The position numbers and the translations under genes were made by a program. Shown piece after piece: positions 23,785 to 35,800 of a stretch of 64,000 nucleotides of DNA (the first letter of the stretch is position 1; each line of letters starts with the position of its first letter). The stretch is taken from the NCBI GenBank assembly GCA_030077755.1, contig JAQJZZ010000013.1, forward strand, positions 558,001-622,000, read 5' to 3'. This DNA comes from Filosporella fistucella. Taxonomy: Eukaryota > Ascomycota > Leotiomycetes > Helotiales. The notes beneath the pieces were generated by a model. It saw only the letters and a list, made by a program, of their open reading frames with translations. It ran no database searches and had not been told where the DNA came from.

Positions 23785-24569
23785 ATGGCACGCAATTCAG
23801 AAAAAGCGCAGTCGATGCTGTTTCGCTTCCGCGAATCTCAGGCCGCGGATCTAGGCATTATCGATGCTGGGCGCACGCGACGTCCAAAGATGATCACAGA
23901 AGTTACCTCGATACCCAACTGCGAGAAATGGCGTGGACAGGTTCTGAAAGAGATATCGCGGAAAGTGAGCAAGATCCAGGAAGCTAGTCTCAGTGACTTC
24001 ATGATTAGAGATCTCAATGATGAGATTAATAAGGCGATGAGGGAGAAGCACATGTGGGAGGTGCAGATTAGGAATCTGGGCGGTCCGAATTATATGAGGG
24101 GAGGTGGGACGGTGTATGATGATGAGGGGAGAGAGATTGTGGGAGGTGGGAAGGGATACAGGTTCGTGGAATTACTTCTGAGTTCCTAGCCCTGGGCTAA
24201 TCATAAGATAGGTATTTCGGACGCGCAAGAGAATTACCAGGCGTAAAAGAAATGTTCGAGGCAGCAACCATAAAACCCAAAGAGAAATCTCTAGATCAGC
24301 GGACAGATCTACGGAAACAAGTCGATGCTTCATACTATGGATATAATCTGGATGAAGAAGACGGCACATTATTGGCATATGAGACAGAGAAAGAGAAAGA
24401 AGCCTTCGAGAACTTGTTAGCAGGGAAAGATGGACAGGCGCCAAAAGGATGGGAACCATTACCGGGAGATGCAGGGGATGGAGAGGCGTGGAGGCTCCCA
24501 ACTGCTGAGGAAGTGCAAGAAGAATTAGTGGAGAGGAGACGGAGGAGGTTGCTTGATAAACTCGGATAG
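23785..24569 (+). CDS. ISY1: Pre-mRNA-splicing factor ISY1
   Basis: Two exons, 23785-24161 and 24212-24569, give 735 nt and 244 residues. The N-terminal block MARNSEKAQSMLFRFRESQA, the segment RPKMITEVTSIPNCEKWR, and the LSDFMIRDLNDEINKAMREK and WEVQIRNLGGPNY blocks are diagnostic of Isy1. The C-terminal half includes RARELPGVKEMF and a charged tail (EEVQEELVERRRRRLLDKLG). Isy1 is a component of the Prp19-associated spliceosome complex and affects first-step splicing fidelity in the nucleus. The intron has a slightly unusual GTTCGT donor and ends CATAAGATAG; without splicing the frame stops within ten codons. Confidence 0.95.
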
Positions 24570-25798
24570 ATGACGTGATTTCTGATATGAGTATAATGAA
24601 CCATGATTGTAACATCTTAATGTGAGCTTGTGTGCAGAATGCTACAGTACAAGAGTGATTTCATCACTCGCAATGTGGAGCAGTAGTATGACGGATTCCG
24701 GATGCTATATTCAACCCACGATTAGTACTCTGAGTTGTTAAACTTGACTTAACCTTCCACCCTACTAAACCTCATCGACCCTTTTCAAACCTCAATATCA
24801 TACCATCATGTTTCATATCTATACTCCCAGCCTCCATGTTAACCAGAAAGCTGACCTCCCAAGCCATCAACCCTATACCTCAATCTCCACTCCAATTTGC
24901 CCCAAAGTATCTTACCAGTAAAGCCTCCATGCCAACCTCCCCCTCCCCCCAATCATTCCCAGGCCCAATTTGAAATATCTTCAAGCCACGTACCCTACTA
25001 TAATGTCCTCCTCGCACAATTAAGCTCACAAATAAAGTCATTTCTTACCATTTTATTCCAGTATCTATTCCCCCATTTCTGATTCATCGAACATTCCAAC
25101 AGGAAATTGATTCTCTCATTCCAAGTTCTACTGTAGAGATCATAGGCTGATATCTAGCTATTTAGTAGCATATGGAGAAATAGTAAGTTTTAAACAAAAA
25201 CAGGTGAACCAACCTAGGAATATGATGAGTTGTAAGAGGTATAGGAAAGCTAGTCCATCTATTTTTTCAGAATTATAGAATCATGGGCAGTCGGGATATA
25301 ATATGGATACGTAAAATAAAAACAGATGTCAAAGCTTTTGAGACAAAATTTACGAATGAAATCCTCACTATGGCTCACAACATCACTGCCAGAAAAAGAA
25401 AAATTTGCACAATTTGGGGTCCATAGCCGCTTAGACGATCTATGTACCTATGCAAAGCCCCATCATCATCGCTGTTGTGAAACGAGCACGTAAACGCTTT
25501 TTACAATCCCGCATGAAATCCGCCATTTTGTCTTCTCAAGAACCAGGAAAGAATTTTTCAGTTTGTTTTTTGATGCCCCTCTGCTATGCAATAATGCTTA
25601 GAACCATGACAAAAAGCACAATTCGTGACGCTTGTCTGCCGCTGTATTTGAGTGAGTTGCGAGGAGATGCAGTGAATAGTAAGGAAAAGTGAGGCGAGAA
25701 TGAGGAAAGAGGATGACCAGTCGAAGTATCGATCAGTCTGGCTGAGCAAGAATCCAAGATCACGATCCTGAAGCTCGGCCGTTGACTAATGGGATCCT
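24570..25798. other. Intergenic between converging ISY1 and Tudor-SN
   Basis: AT-rich with pyrimidine-rich stretches. The ORFs at 24897-25082 and 25450-25692 lack recognisable features. Nothing else was identified. Confidence 0.4.
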
Positions 25799-28774
25799 TT
25801 AGTCATCTCTCAGATCTCCATATTCCCACAAGCCTCGGCGAGATTGAATAGCCTCCTCTTCCTTCGCACGGAGAGCCTTCAAGACATCACCGAAACTACG
25901 CTCCCATGGCTTCAGCTTTCGTGGAACCATAGCGTGACCCTCGGCGATGACATCACTATTGATGCTTTCGACGAGCGACTCACTGACAGCAGGGTCGAAC
26001 AAAGTGACATAAAGAGTTCCTTCTGGTGCAGTGTAGTCGACGTTGGCAACAAGCTCCTTATTCGCCGTAGCGTATCCGAGGTATGACACGGCATCAGCCA
26101 TGTAATCGGCATTGCTTGGGAACTGAACGAGGGACAAAATTGCTTCAATGGCCTGGGGGCGAAGCTTCTGAGGCGAGAATTGAGGTTGGGATAGAGGGCG
26201 AAGTTTGGACCAGGAGACCTTCTCGCTGTTGCCATAATCAACGTAAACAATCTCAGCTTCCTTGGCAGCACGATCATTGGAGCGTATACGGGCACGATAC
26301 CATTGTCCGTCCTCACTGAACTTGGCTGCAACATATTCGCCTGCCTTGGGGGGACCTTCCAGACCTTTGTTGTTGGCAGGGTTCATGTGAAATGATTTGA
26401 ATTGAGCCATCAAGGTCTCAAGTGCTGCAGTTCCAGTGCCGATAATTTGGATCTTCATCTTTCCAGCAGCGTCGATGTCGGTAACCATAACATCGCGATA
26501 ATCCTTCTCGCGCTTGGCAGTAGCATCGCCGTTGGTGGGAGCTTCGCTTTCTAAATCCTCTGCTGGAATATCCATGGAAGGGTCCCATGAGGTCCAAAGT
26601 CCCTTGCGTGCCTCTTTGGCTCTCGATTCTGCAGCAAGTAGTTCGTTTGCGTTTCCAGATTGTTCCGCAGAATATTGGTGAACAGTGGCAAATCCTTCCT
26701 CAACCAAAATTTTGGCAAAAGACTCCTTATTGATGAAGAGCTCTCCGATAAAACCTCCAACCTTGTCAATATTGTGGACATCAATCTCAACATCACGTTG
26801 TGTCAGGCGTTTGGAGGCCAAGTCATGGGCTTCTTGTCCGTATGGCTCGCTCTTGTCATTTGGATTGCGTGCGGACTTAGGGGCTCGGATACCACCGAGA
26901 ACAAAGTTCAACTTGATGCCCTCGCGTGGAATCAAGACGACGAATCTCGAGCCACCCTTGACGAAATCAACGATTGCTGGAATCTTCTTCTGTCGTTGTA
27001 ATCCAGCAACATTTAGCTTGGCCTTTTGCAAATTCTCAGACGCATCGACGTATTGTTTCGCCTTTGCGGGTTTTCCAGACCACATTCCCTTCTTGGCTTC
27101 TTTTGCTGCCTCTTGAGCTGCCAATAATTCATCATAGTTAGGAGCTCTATCGGTATCATCCCGACGATGCCTGATAACTGATGCCCAGCCTTCTGAGACG
27201 AGAAGTAGTCCGATATTCTTGTCGTTCCAAGTAATGGTTGCAACCTCCTTGGCATCATATTCTGCAGTAGCAGGTCGCGATCCATCGATGCTTATTCGCA
27301 CGTGCTTGCCAATGATCTTCTTTCGAAGAAACTCTTTAGCTTCGTCTCGGAAAGGGCTTTCAGCATCGTCAGTTGGGCGTGGTCCACGAATACTGCTGAT
27401 GCTAATTCGCTTTTCGACACCTGCTTTGTTTCGGACAAATATGACATCGGCACTGAATATTTTGGATACTTGAGCCTCCAGATTGCCACCTGGGGCTGCT
27501 GCCTTTGTAACATGATCCTTATGAAGTCCCTTTTTGGCTTGTTGAGCTGCTTGTTCCGCATTTCGGAGATTCTTCATTTCAGGCCCCAATAAGGTCGAGT
27601 GGAAGTCGGTACATCTGGCAAGTCCAGCCTCCAATAAGAAGATTGCAATGGAGCCCCGAGGATGCTTTACGGTGGCGATCAATTGACCCTGTGGACTAAG
27701 ACCAAGAATATCCAACTTGACATTGCGTTGGAGTAATCGCTCCTCAACAAAGGATCGTGCATCATTTCCATGTTCTTCGGCGGGTTGGACCTGACCATTT
27801 GATGGGTTGACACGTTCTGTCGTAGGTGCGCGGATTCCAGCAACCAAAGTCATCACTAAAATCACCCATTAGCACAATTGACATTTATAGGTGTAAATAG
27901 GCCAACCTTGGATGTGCTCAGTTGGTGAAATGAGCAGTCGTATCAGCATGCGATCCCCACTGAGCACACGCTCCACGAGTCCTTCAACAGTCTTTCCTTT
28001 CCATGTTTCCAAGAACTCCTCAGAATTGCCCATATCGTGCTGGACATTAATACGACCACCACTTGTTTGCCATAGGCCCAAATCATCAGCTCGCGCCTTG
28101 GCTTCTGAAAGACGAAGTTGATCGAGATGCGAAAGGGCCTCCTCTGAGTCCTCCTTGCGTCCAGCATCCTCCCTCAATTTAAGCCAGCCGTCCTTGATCA
28201 TCTCATCTGGAAGTCTGCGGCCATCCTGCAAATAGACTACACCATATTCGCGCTTTGTATTTGGAATAGCATAAAGTACTTTGAATTGCACTGTCTTGCC
28301 CACAACAAGTTTGCGCAGCGCATCGCGAGATTCGAAAGCCCATACCTCATCCCCTTCCTTCTTCATATGCGGCGAGGTGCAATATGCAAGTGAGAGAGTA
28401 CGCTCATTTGCTGGATTGTTAACGGAAGTCAAAACCAGGTTGTCACCGCTGAGGACGGACTTCACTTTTGCTAGTGAGAGAACCATGTTTGTATAGTCGG
28501 CAGGAGGAACGCTTGGGTCTCCGAATTTCTTTGAGGATTGAAATGGCTTTGGAGAGTATTCACCAGATGCTCTTGGGGTTGGAAATGGCTCAATTGCTGT
28601 TGTGGGAGCTGGAAATGGCTCGATGTATGGAGGAAATGGTTCGTAAGCTGGAAAAGGTTCAATAAAGTTAGCGGTTGTTCTTGATCTGACTGCATTCTGG
28701 TATCCTTCAGATGAGCTTCTGCTCTGGCGACCTTGGCCAACAGCATAGCCAATCTTGTGAGTTTTGACAGGCAT
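25799..28774 (-). CDS. Tudor-SN (staphylococcal nuclease domain protein 1, SND1-like)
   Basis: Two exons, 27907-28774 and 25799-27855, give 2,925 nt and 974 residues. Repeated SN-like domains start about residue 98 (LAKVKSVLSGDNLVL) and recur (VERVLSGDRMLIRLL, VSKIFSADVIFVRNKAG, IPAIVDFVKGGSRFVVL). They are followed by a Tudor domain (AGEYVAAKFSEDGQWYRARI and IVYVDYGNSEKVSW) and a final partial SN segment. Tudor-SN proteins bind RNA and methylarginine ligands and act in RNA stability, splicing and stress granules. ATG 28774 is the first ATG; the codon at 28822 is TTG. Unusual here is a roughly 95-residue N-terminal extension with four EPFP motifs at residues 39-65 before the first SN domain. 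Confidence 0.92.
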
Positions 28775-29824
28775 TTTGCTCGTTTTGATGTTGTCTGCAG
28801 AGTAGGAAAAGCTAAGGCGCAATGCTAAATTGTAGCTTCGATCGTAGCTTGAACTGGAGTCTTTGAGAAAGATAATTTTGGGTAGAGAAGTAGTTGATCT
28901 AAGAATTTTTTTTTTGAAGGCCTAGACGTGTAGTTTCGGTGAATTATGGTCGGCATCGAAGGTGCGATAGTTCGAAGGTAAATTTGACTAGAAGGTTGGA
29001 CCCAGATGGGATGAAAACAAATATTTTGAGTCGGGGACTTCAACATCTACCAATTGTGCTACTTTCCACCAAAATTGAATTCGAGTTTGTATCTGCCATT
29101 TCCTCATAGCTTTGGGCAGTTTGGGTCTTCAAAGAGACACAGATGACGTGCGGATTGCGGCAGCTGCAGAGCATAGACAGCAAAGAAATGTAGCTCACTT
29201 ACGTTTATATATAGCAATTGCAGATAGCTACTTTCCGGACCAAATGAATTCCAATACTACTAAATTGTATGTCAAAGATTTGTTGTCGCTGGAGGTCAAT
29301 CAGTGGTGGAGGTGATGCCAGATTAACAATTGCAAGTAATGACAATGTATCGTGTGCTCGACGGTTCACCGCTTTCGAAGTGGGGTCAACCCACTAAACG
29401 ATCACGTGCATCTGTGACGAGTGAGGGGTAGCTTTTACCTGGCTTTAATAGTTTCATGAGAGGTTTCACAGTGACCTTGCCATTTCGTAATTTGTCTCAT
29501 TGAGACAAAAGAATCTATGTGCAGCTACTGGTATGGAATTTGCGTATCAAATAATCAATATCAGCCGTTCGACGGATCTTTCTTAACTTGAGCGAATCTG
29601 GTGCGGGGTAGATGATGGATAAAAAGGAGGCGGTTTTGTGGGTGAGATTTCATATACGCGTCAAAACCTCCGAGCTGAATAATGATTTAGATTATGTGGA
29701 ATTGCTGTAGACTTCTCATATATTTTTTTTAGCCTGACTATCTAATCGATCCAAGGCTGGTTAATTTTTGAGGGAACAAATGGCATATTAAAACGCTCAT
29801 CAGTTCATCCATAATTGTCAAAAT
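28775..29824. other. Intergenic: Tudor-SN promoter and SOD1 3' flank
   Basis: No gene was recognised. CACGTG occurs at 29403-29408 within ATCACGTGCA. A short T-rich or A-rich tract sits near 28909 and 29723. Confidence 0.4.
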
Positions 29825-30658
29825 TTATGCTGCAATGCCGATAACACCTAACATTGTAATCAGTAAAAACTTCATGTATATTTCTTGAGCAAACATACCA
29901 CAAGCTGGTCGAGTTCCGGCATTTCCGGTCTTCTTTGACTCCTCATTGCCTCCCTTACCAAGATCATCAGTTCCAGAGTGGACAACAACAGTTCGCTGAT
30001 AATGTTAGTATGTATTTGTACAGAGTAAAGACTATAGCTTACGCCAATAACGCTCTCTGGGCCAATCAACTTGATGAGCTTGTCGGTGGTTGAACCCTTG
30101 CCATTGCCTTGAGCATCAGTCTTGAAGTTGCCCAAGTCACCAACGTGACGGGTCTCATCTGTTGGGGCTCCGTGAGTCTTTCCGTGTGGGTTGACTGTCG
30201 GGTATATCAGCTCTCAGCTGTTCCTATGTGTTTCCATAGACAACTCACAATGTGGACCAGCGGATGTGCAACCATTGGTGTTATCACCAAATTGATGAAC
30301 GTGCATACCACGCTCAGCATTGGGATCGTTTCCGGTAATGTTCCATGTGATAGTGGTAGGGGAAGACTCGGACTCTTGCTCGAAGGTAACAGTACCGGTG
30401 ATCTTGGAGTCACCTCGGACGGTTGCAACTACATTCCGAATACAGCGTCAGCAAGATCTTGAAAACCGGCCTGTCAAAATAAATGGTTGAATGGAAGGAG
30501 CCTAGATCGTGACCATCAGGGTTACAATTTTCCCCATTGAGATGGAATCTTGCTCATATTGTCTCTAGCGACCCCGCCATTCAAATTGAAAGCTAATGGA
30601 GGGGTAGCAGGGATGAGAAGGCAAATAATAAGATGCGAGGCATACCTGCTTTGACCAT
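29825..30658 (-). CDS. SOD1: Cu/Zn superoxide dismutase, cytosolic
   Basis: Five exons (minus strand): 30646-30658, 30249-30428, 30043-30194, 29899-29995, 29825-29847. Total 465 nt, 154 residues, the classic SOD1 length. Copper and zinc ligands are visible in [26 protein letters not shown] and RHVGDLGN, with the late [13 protein letters not shown] loop and the conserved PACGVIGIA end. The enzyme converts superoxide to hydrogen peroxide and oxygen in the cytosol. The first coding exon holds only 13 nt (MVKA plus one base) and is followed by a 217-nt intron, the longest ordinary intron in the window. A perfect ATCACGTGAT palindrome lies 207 bp upstream of the ATG. Confidence 0.97.
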
Positions 30659-32890
30659 TTTGATTGATTTTGAGTTGTTTTTGATGATTGAATGTGAAGT
30701 TCAATTGTTGAAGATGGAGGGAAACGAAGAGAACGAAGAGGAGAAAGTGACGAAATTCGGGAGTGGGGTTACAACCTTTCGGAGCTTCGACGGAGAACGA
30801 GGTCAGCTTACAAAGGAAATCGAATCGGCAGTGGAGCGAGGGGGTCCAGTCGATGTCTATATGTATCACGTGATATGATTTAACTCCGGTAGGAGGTATA
30901 CTCTGTCAGTCTTGCCATATCTAACGAGAGAACATCAACAGTCCTCCTCGACGGACAGGGATCCAAACATGTATGAAAGAAGACCATAGCAGGAAAGCCT
31001 AACGATGATATACAGGCATCTCATTTCTACCAGAGCGAGTGTCAAGATCTCTTCGCCTACGATCTTGAGCGTGCAGCATGGCGTTAATGCCAAAAATTCG
31101 ATACGTTTTCCACTCTCCTTGGTCGTTTGAGCAGACAATTTTCGCAGTAGCTTTACTATGTTGAGATAAAACAACTGAAATCTGAAGATGTTCAAGGGTT
31201 TAGCACGGGGCTCTGCAATTCCATCGCCAAAAGCCTTTGTCAAAAAGCCATCTCAAAGGACATCTGTTTGGGTACCAGAAGATCTTTAATTTTGTGACGA
31301 AATCCTGTTGCTGCATATTTCTGGCAATGAGGTGCTCTTAATTACATTGCGAGTGACATTTCTTCGAAATCCAAAGTATATCCCATAATTTGTCTTTCGA
31401 CAAGAACCACACATTGAGGAATGATAGTAGCTGTTAGAGAACTCTTGAAGAAAATATATGATCAGCATCAACGGCACACTTTTCCGCCCATGTTACAGAA
31501 GCAGGAGCTCGGCACTCACTGCCTCTCGGCGTCAATAAATTGGAGAATTATTGGCCAGAACAAGCTGCAACCGAGTTGCAAACACACCTAGTTTCAGCAT
31601 CCAGGGAAGCACAATTTATCTACACAATCTTTCTGATTGCATGCTCCTCAAAAGTCAAGTTGAGAAATCAAGATACTCGAAATCCTTGTCAGATCTATGT
31701 ATAGAGACACATCCTAAGGACTTCTCAGATTTAAGGTTTCTAACCGCTCATTGTCGACCGTTTCGTGAACCTTCTCAGCCCTACAATCGTAAGTATTACA
31801 ACTCTAAATGACGATCACAGTCCCGGCTACAATTGCGATAAAAGAAAACATAATGCTTTATCACTGCACAGACACCTAGACTCAGATCTGTTTCAGATGT
31901 TAAATGAAAAGTACCTTGTTCTCCTCCGTATGTAATGATCGTACCAGCCACACTATCCTCTCGACATAGGGCTGTGGTGCAGTTGTGGCTCAGCCCTCCC
32001 TCCTTCAAGGAAGCCAAGCCAAGTCCCAATGTCTTTGTCCAGCTGGCTGGGATGATTAGGAATTCAGATCATCAATGACCTCAGCACTCGTAAGACAATA
32101 AATCAAAGGAATGCATGCAAATACTACGAACACGCCAATAAACAAATTTGACAACGGACAGATTGATTTCTGATGCTAGGCCACCATTCAATGAGCAATA
32201 AGTTCATAGATTCGTAGCCCGCATTAATTTCAGCCAATCAGACTCTCTGAGCTTGCGACTGCGCGGGAGTGTGTGCCCGTGGTGCTCAGCTCTGTCACAT
32301 CTTTCTCTGCCTTTGCATGTTAGAAATATCTCTCATAAACATCCGACCTCGATATCCATCGAATAGAACAACTTCACAACGATCCAGCCTTGCCAGTTTG
32401 CCCACCAATCTGTAAGACTCTCCCGCGGGCGTTGAGAGCAATTTAAGTGTTTAAGGCTCGAGATAGTGGGTGCCTACCGACGTGGACGAACTCAGCCAGG
32501 CGGCGCATCACATCGATTTTGGGTCGGAAGAGGACGCGAGCGAGTGGGATCCAGAACAGCAACCCCAACATACCGACGATTTGACACGACAGTCACCACA
32601 GCCTTGGAGTTTCGAACATTACAATAAGCTTCGAGATTTTCTCAATCATCGAAGGAGCTCTCTCGAGAGCATACATTTGGATGAGCGAATGGGGTCGCGG
32701 TTCGCCTTTTGATCAGCTTGCGCACGGCGCCATCCAATGTAGCAAGAATTCACTTTGAACCTCGATCACCGGCCACAATCTAAAGATTGTATGTTTGCTT
32801 GCTAGAACATCAATCTCGGCCATCCGAACTGATTCGACTCGACATCTGCAGCGTTGACTTGATTGCGCGCGCAGCCATACTACCGCAAAC
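30659..32890. other. 2.2-kb intergenic region between divergent SOD1 and RhoGEF
   Basis: It holds both promoters. ORFs at 30935-31243, 31551-31811, 31796-32029 and 32470-32712 begin with TTG or GTG rather than ATG and have no features I recognise. The last could be 5' leader of the RhoGEF transcript. Confidence 0.4.
30865..30874. promoter_or_regulatory. ATCACGTGAT palindrome upstream of SOD1
   Basis: A perfect bHLH-type (Cbf1-like) site, 207 bp upstream of the SOD1 start. The same ten bases stand 232 bp upstream of the EgtE-like gene at 63241-63250. Binding is inferred from the motif. Confidence 0.45.
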
Positions 32891-35800
32891 ATGTCTTTTC
32901 GATCTAACGGTCAACGACGATACGGGCATGTCCCTCCAGCGCAATATGGTCCTCCTAGCACGCAGGATTCGAACTACCAACATAGTGGTTTACACAGGCA
33001 GTCAAGTTTCGACAATGGCGACGATGCCGCCTTTTCAGATCCGAGTAGATATCAGAGCGGTGCCCAAGCAGCGCCAACGACGATGCCTCAAGAGGAGCTT
33101 TTCCTGACTAGTCCTTCATCACAAAGCCCTCATTCTCCTGGATTCAATACATATGGCAATCCATCGAGTCCAGCGCTGTCGGGATATCAACATCAATACC
33201 AGCCGTTTCCTCCTGGTCCTCAATCCCCTCCTCTCACCCAGGCGGCTTACAACCCTCAGAATTTCATTCGCACGCAATCTCAATCACAACCAAGTCAGTA
33301 TCGACCACAGCAGGCTTACAATCCTGTAAGTACGACGCACCAACCATACAATCCAGCTCTGTACCATGCCTCTCAGAATTCCCAGCCTGCAAGGCATCCT
33401 ACTGTTTCTGGGTATAGTAATTACACGCCGTCGTACAACTCTCCAGTCATACCTCAACAGCCACAATCACCTTCCTACTGGCCAAGTCCGAGCAATCAGC
33501 AGCAATACGCTCCTCCTGTTCCCTCACGACCAACGTATGAGCAACCCTTGGCTAGTCCCACTTATACACCTTCAAATTCGGCACCCCTTCCTCCACGGCA
33601 ACCCCTCTACAACCCTCCCACGAGTTCTGCGCCTTACCCGACCAATGGAGAATCCTATGAATATAGGCCTTCGACTGCCAATAGTACCTCTCCATACCCC
33701 GATTACGGTTATCAACAACAATCATACAATGAGGATTCGAACTCGTTCGCAAATAGGACGAAGCGCTCCCCAAGTCACTCCACCCCCGCCTCGATGCCAA
33801 CCATCCCACAAGCTGGCACTCAAAGTGGACAATCTGCGACTGCTAGTATTCAAAGACATCCTACCCTCCGTCCCTTACCCACAGCGCCAGTAGACTCGGG
33901 CGACGACGACGATTGGGGATTGCCTGATACTAGAGACGAGAATATCCAGGATCAGCTTTTTGCCGATATTGGTGATGCTCTGGGAGCGCCATCTTCATCG
34001 AGACAGAGGCCGCATGGCATTGATCAAAGGAATGGCGATCTCCTGGATAGCGAATTGGAACATCTTCACCGGTATGACTCGACTGCCTCCACAATTGGGG
34101 CATCTGGCGTCCAGAGATTTGCATCGACCGCTTCCACATTAAATGCCAACAATCACGAAACGAGTTACGACAATTATGATGATGAAGAGAGTGATTTGGA
34201 AGCCGCAGCTGGTCTAGAAGCTATGAGAATTGCAGAAGAACAGGATGCTCGTGGAGGCGCTGGTGCTCTGAGTTTTGGGACCTACGAACCTCAACAAACC
34301 CATCAAGTTTCACAGGGTGACAGCAGCGACAGCGATTACAAGCATATGGATCTTGGCCTCGTTGGTGGTGGATATGACGCCCATATGTCTTATGGAGATG
34401 ACTTAGGCGCGACAACTGGACATAGCAGTGAGATGGATGATCAAAGTCGTCCTCTACCGACCCCTCAGGACCTTGGACGATCAGATAGCCATAGCCGCAA
34501 TACTACCGCAGCTGGACTTGGGGGGATGACAGATTATTCGATTCCTGGTGTGGGAGATATTCACCCATTTCCTGCTTTCGAAGCCGCGAGGGTCGATACC
34601 TTCGGCACTGGTGGGTTGCAAAGACCGACATCTCAGTCTCATAGATTGAGTTTCGACGAAGGAGACGAACAGGTTTCACTTCATTCTCGGCTTTCAGAAT
34701 CGCGATTGAGTGGGCGATCAGGAAGTGACAGTCCGTCACGGGATGATATGCCAGAGTTATTCTACCACCCAGGCATGGGTAGTTCCCCTTATAACAGACC
34801 GCTACCGGCTGTTCCGCCAATGTCAGAAAACAGAACACCCCAACTTTTACCTGCTGGCTCTTACCGGACCCAGCATCAATATTCACACTCCTATTCCTCT
34901 AGTACTGAGGCGGCGCGACCTTCATACCCCCCTAACGGGCCTGACGCATATCCTTCACAAAGTATGCTTACCCCTGGTGGGCAGTATGTGCCTCGATCAA
35001 CCTCTCTGTCTAGCCATAGTAGTACACCTCAGACTGTTCCTCCTGTGAGATCTAAGACCGATGCAGAAGAGCGTCAAGCCAGACAAAAAGCTGCAAGAAT
35101 GGGTGCACGTCCGGTGAGCGGTTTGGATGGATACGACATTGGTTCGACTCCTGCTTCCTCTATCGCTCTCGATCTACCAGCGTTGCCCGCTGGCAGGCGT
35201 AAGAAATTCTCTCCGTCAAGGTTGTCTACCCAAGAATACAATAAGTGTCGTGAACCTTGGGCTTTGAGTGGAATCGCCGCATGGATCCGTGAGTTGGCCG
35301 GGGGCGAGACTGGAGAGGGTGAGTCTGATTTGAGACGGAAAACTATCGAAGATGGACTCGTTGCACTCTTTACCCATAAAGTTCCGACGATGAATACTGC
35401 AGATGCGGAGACTCTCAGCCAACGTGTGGTCAAATCGATGTTTGATGCTGGAATCCTGCTACCTGAGGAAGAATGGGTAAAATTTGGCCAAGGAACAATC
35501 TCTGGAGTTTTATGGCAGTTGACTGGGTCTGGTTGTTACTCATCAAAGGTCCATGAGCAAGAAATCCAGCAAGAAATCCATGGAAGATGCTACTCCCATC
35601 ACTGCACTCGAACCTTGAAGAAGATCAATCTTCAGACACACAGTCTGGAGCCATCTAGAAAGTCCGAAGATTGGGTCACATTTTTCAAGCTTACCAAAGA
35701 GCAATTGGACGGATCGAACAAGAAAGAAATTGAAAGGCAAAACAATTTGCATGAAATTGTCATGTCTGAGGATACCTACATGGACCAAATCAATGTTCTT

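Noticed and set aside
30935..32029. Three ORFs between SOD1 and the RhoGEF
   Set aside because: All begin with TTG and overlap on opposite strands; no splice pattern or domain supports them.
32470..32712. 80-codon ORF upstream of the RhoGEF
   Set aside because: It starts with GTG, has no ATG near the start and no family features; probably 5' leader.
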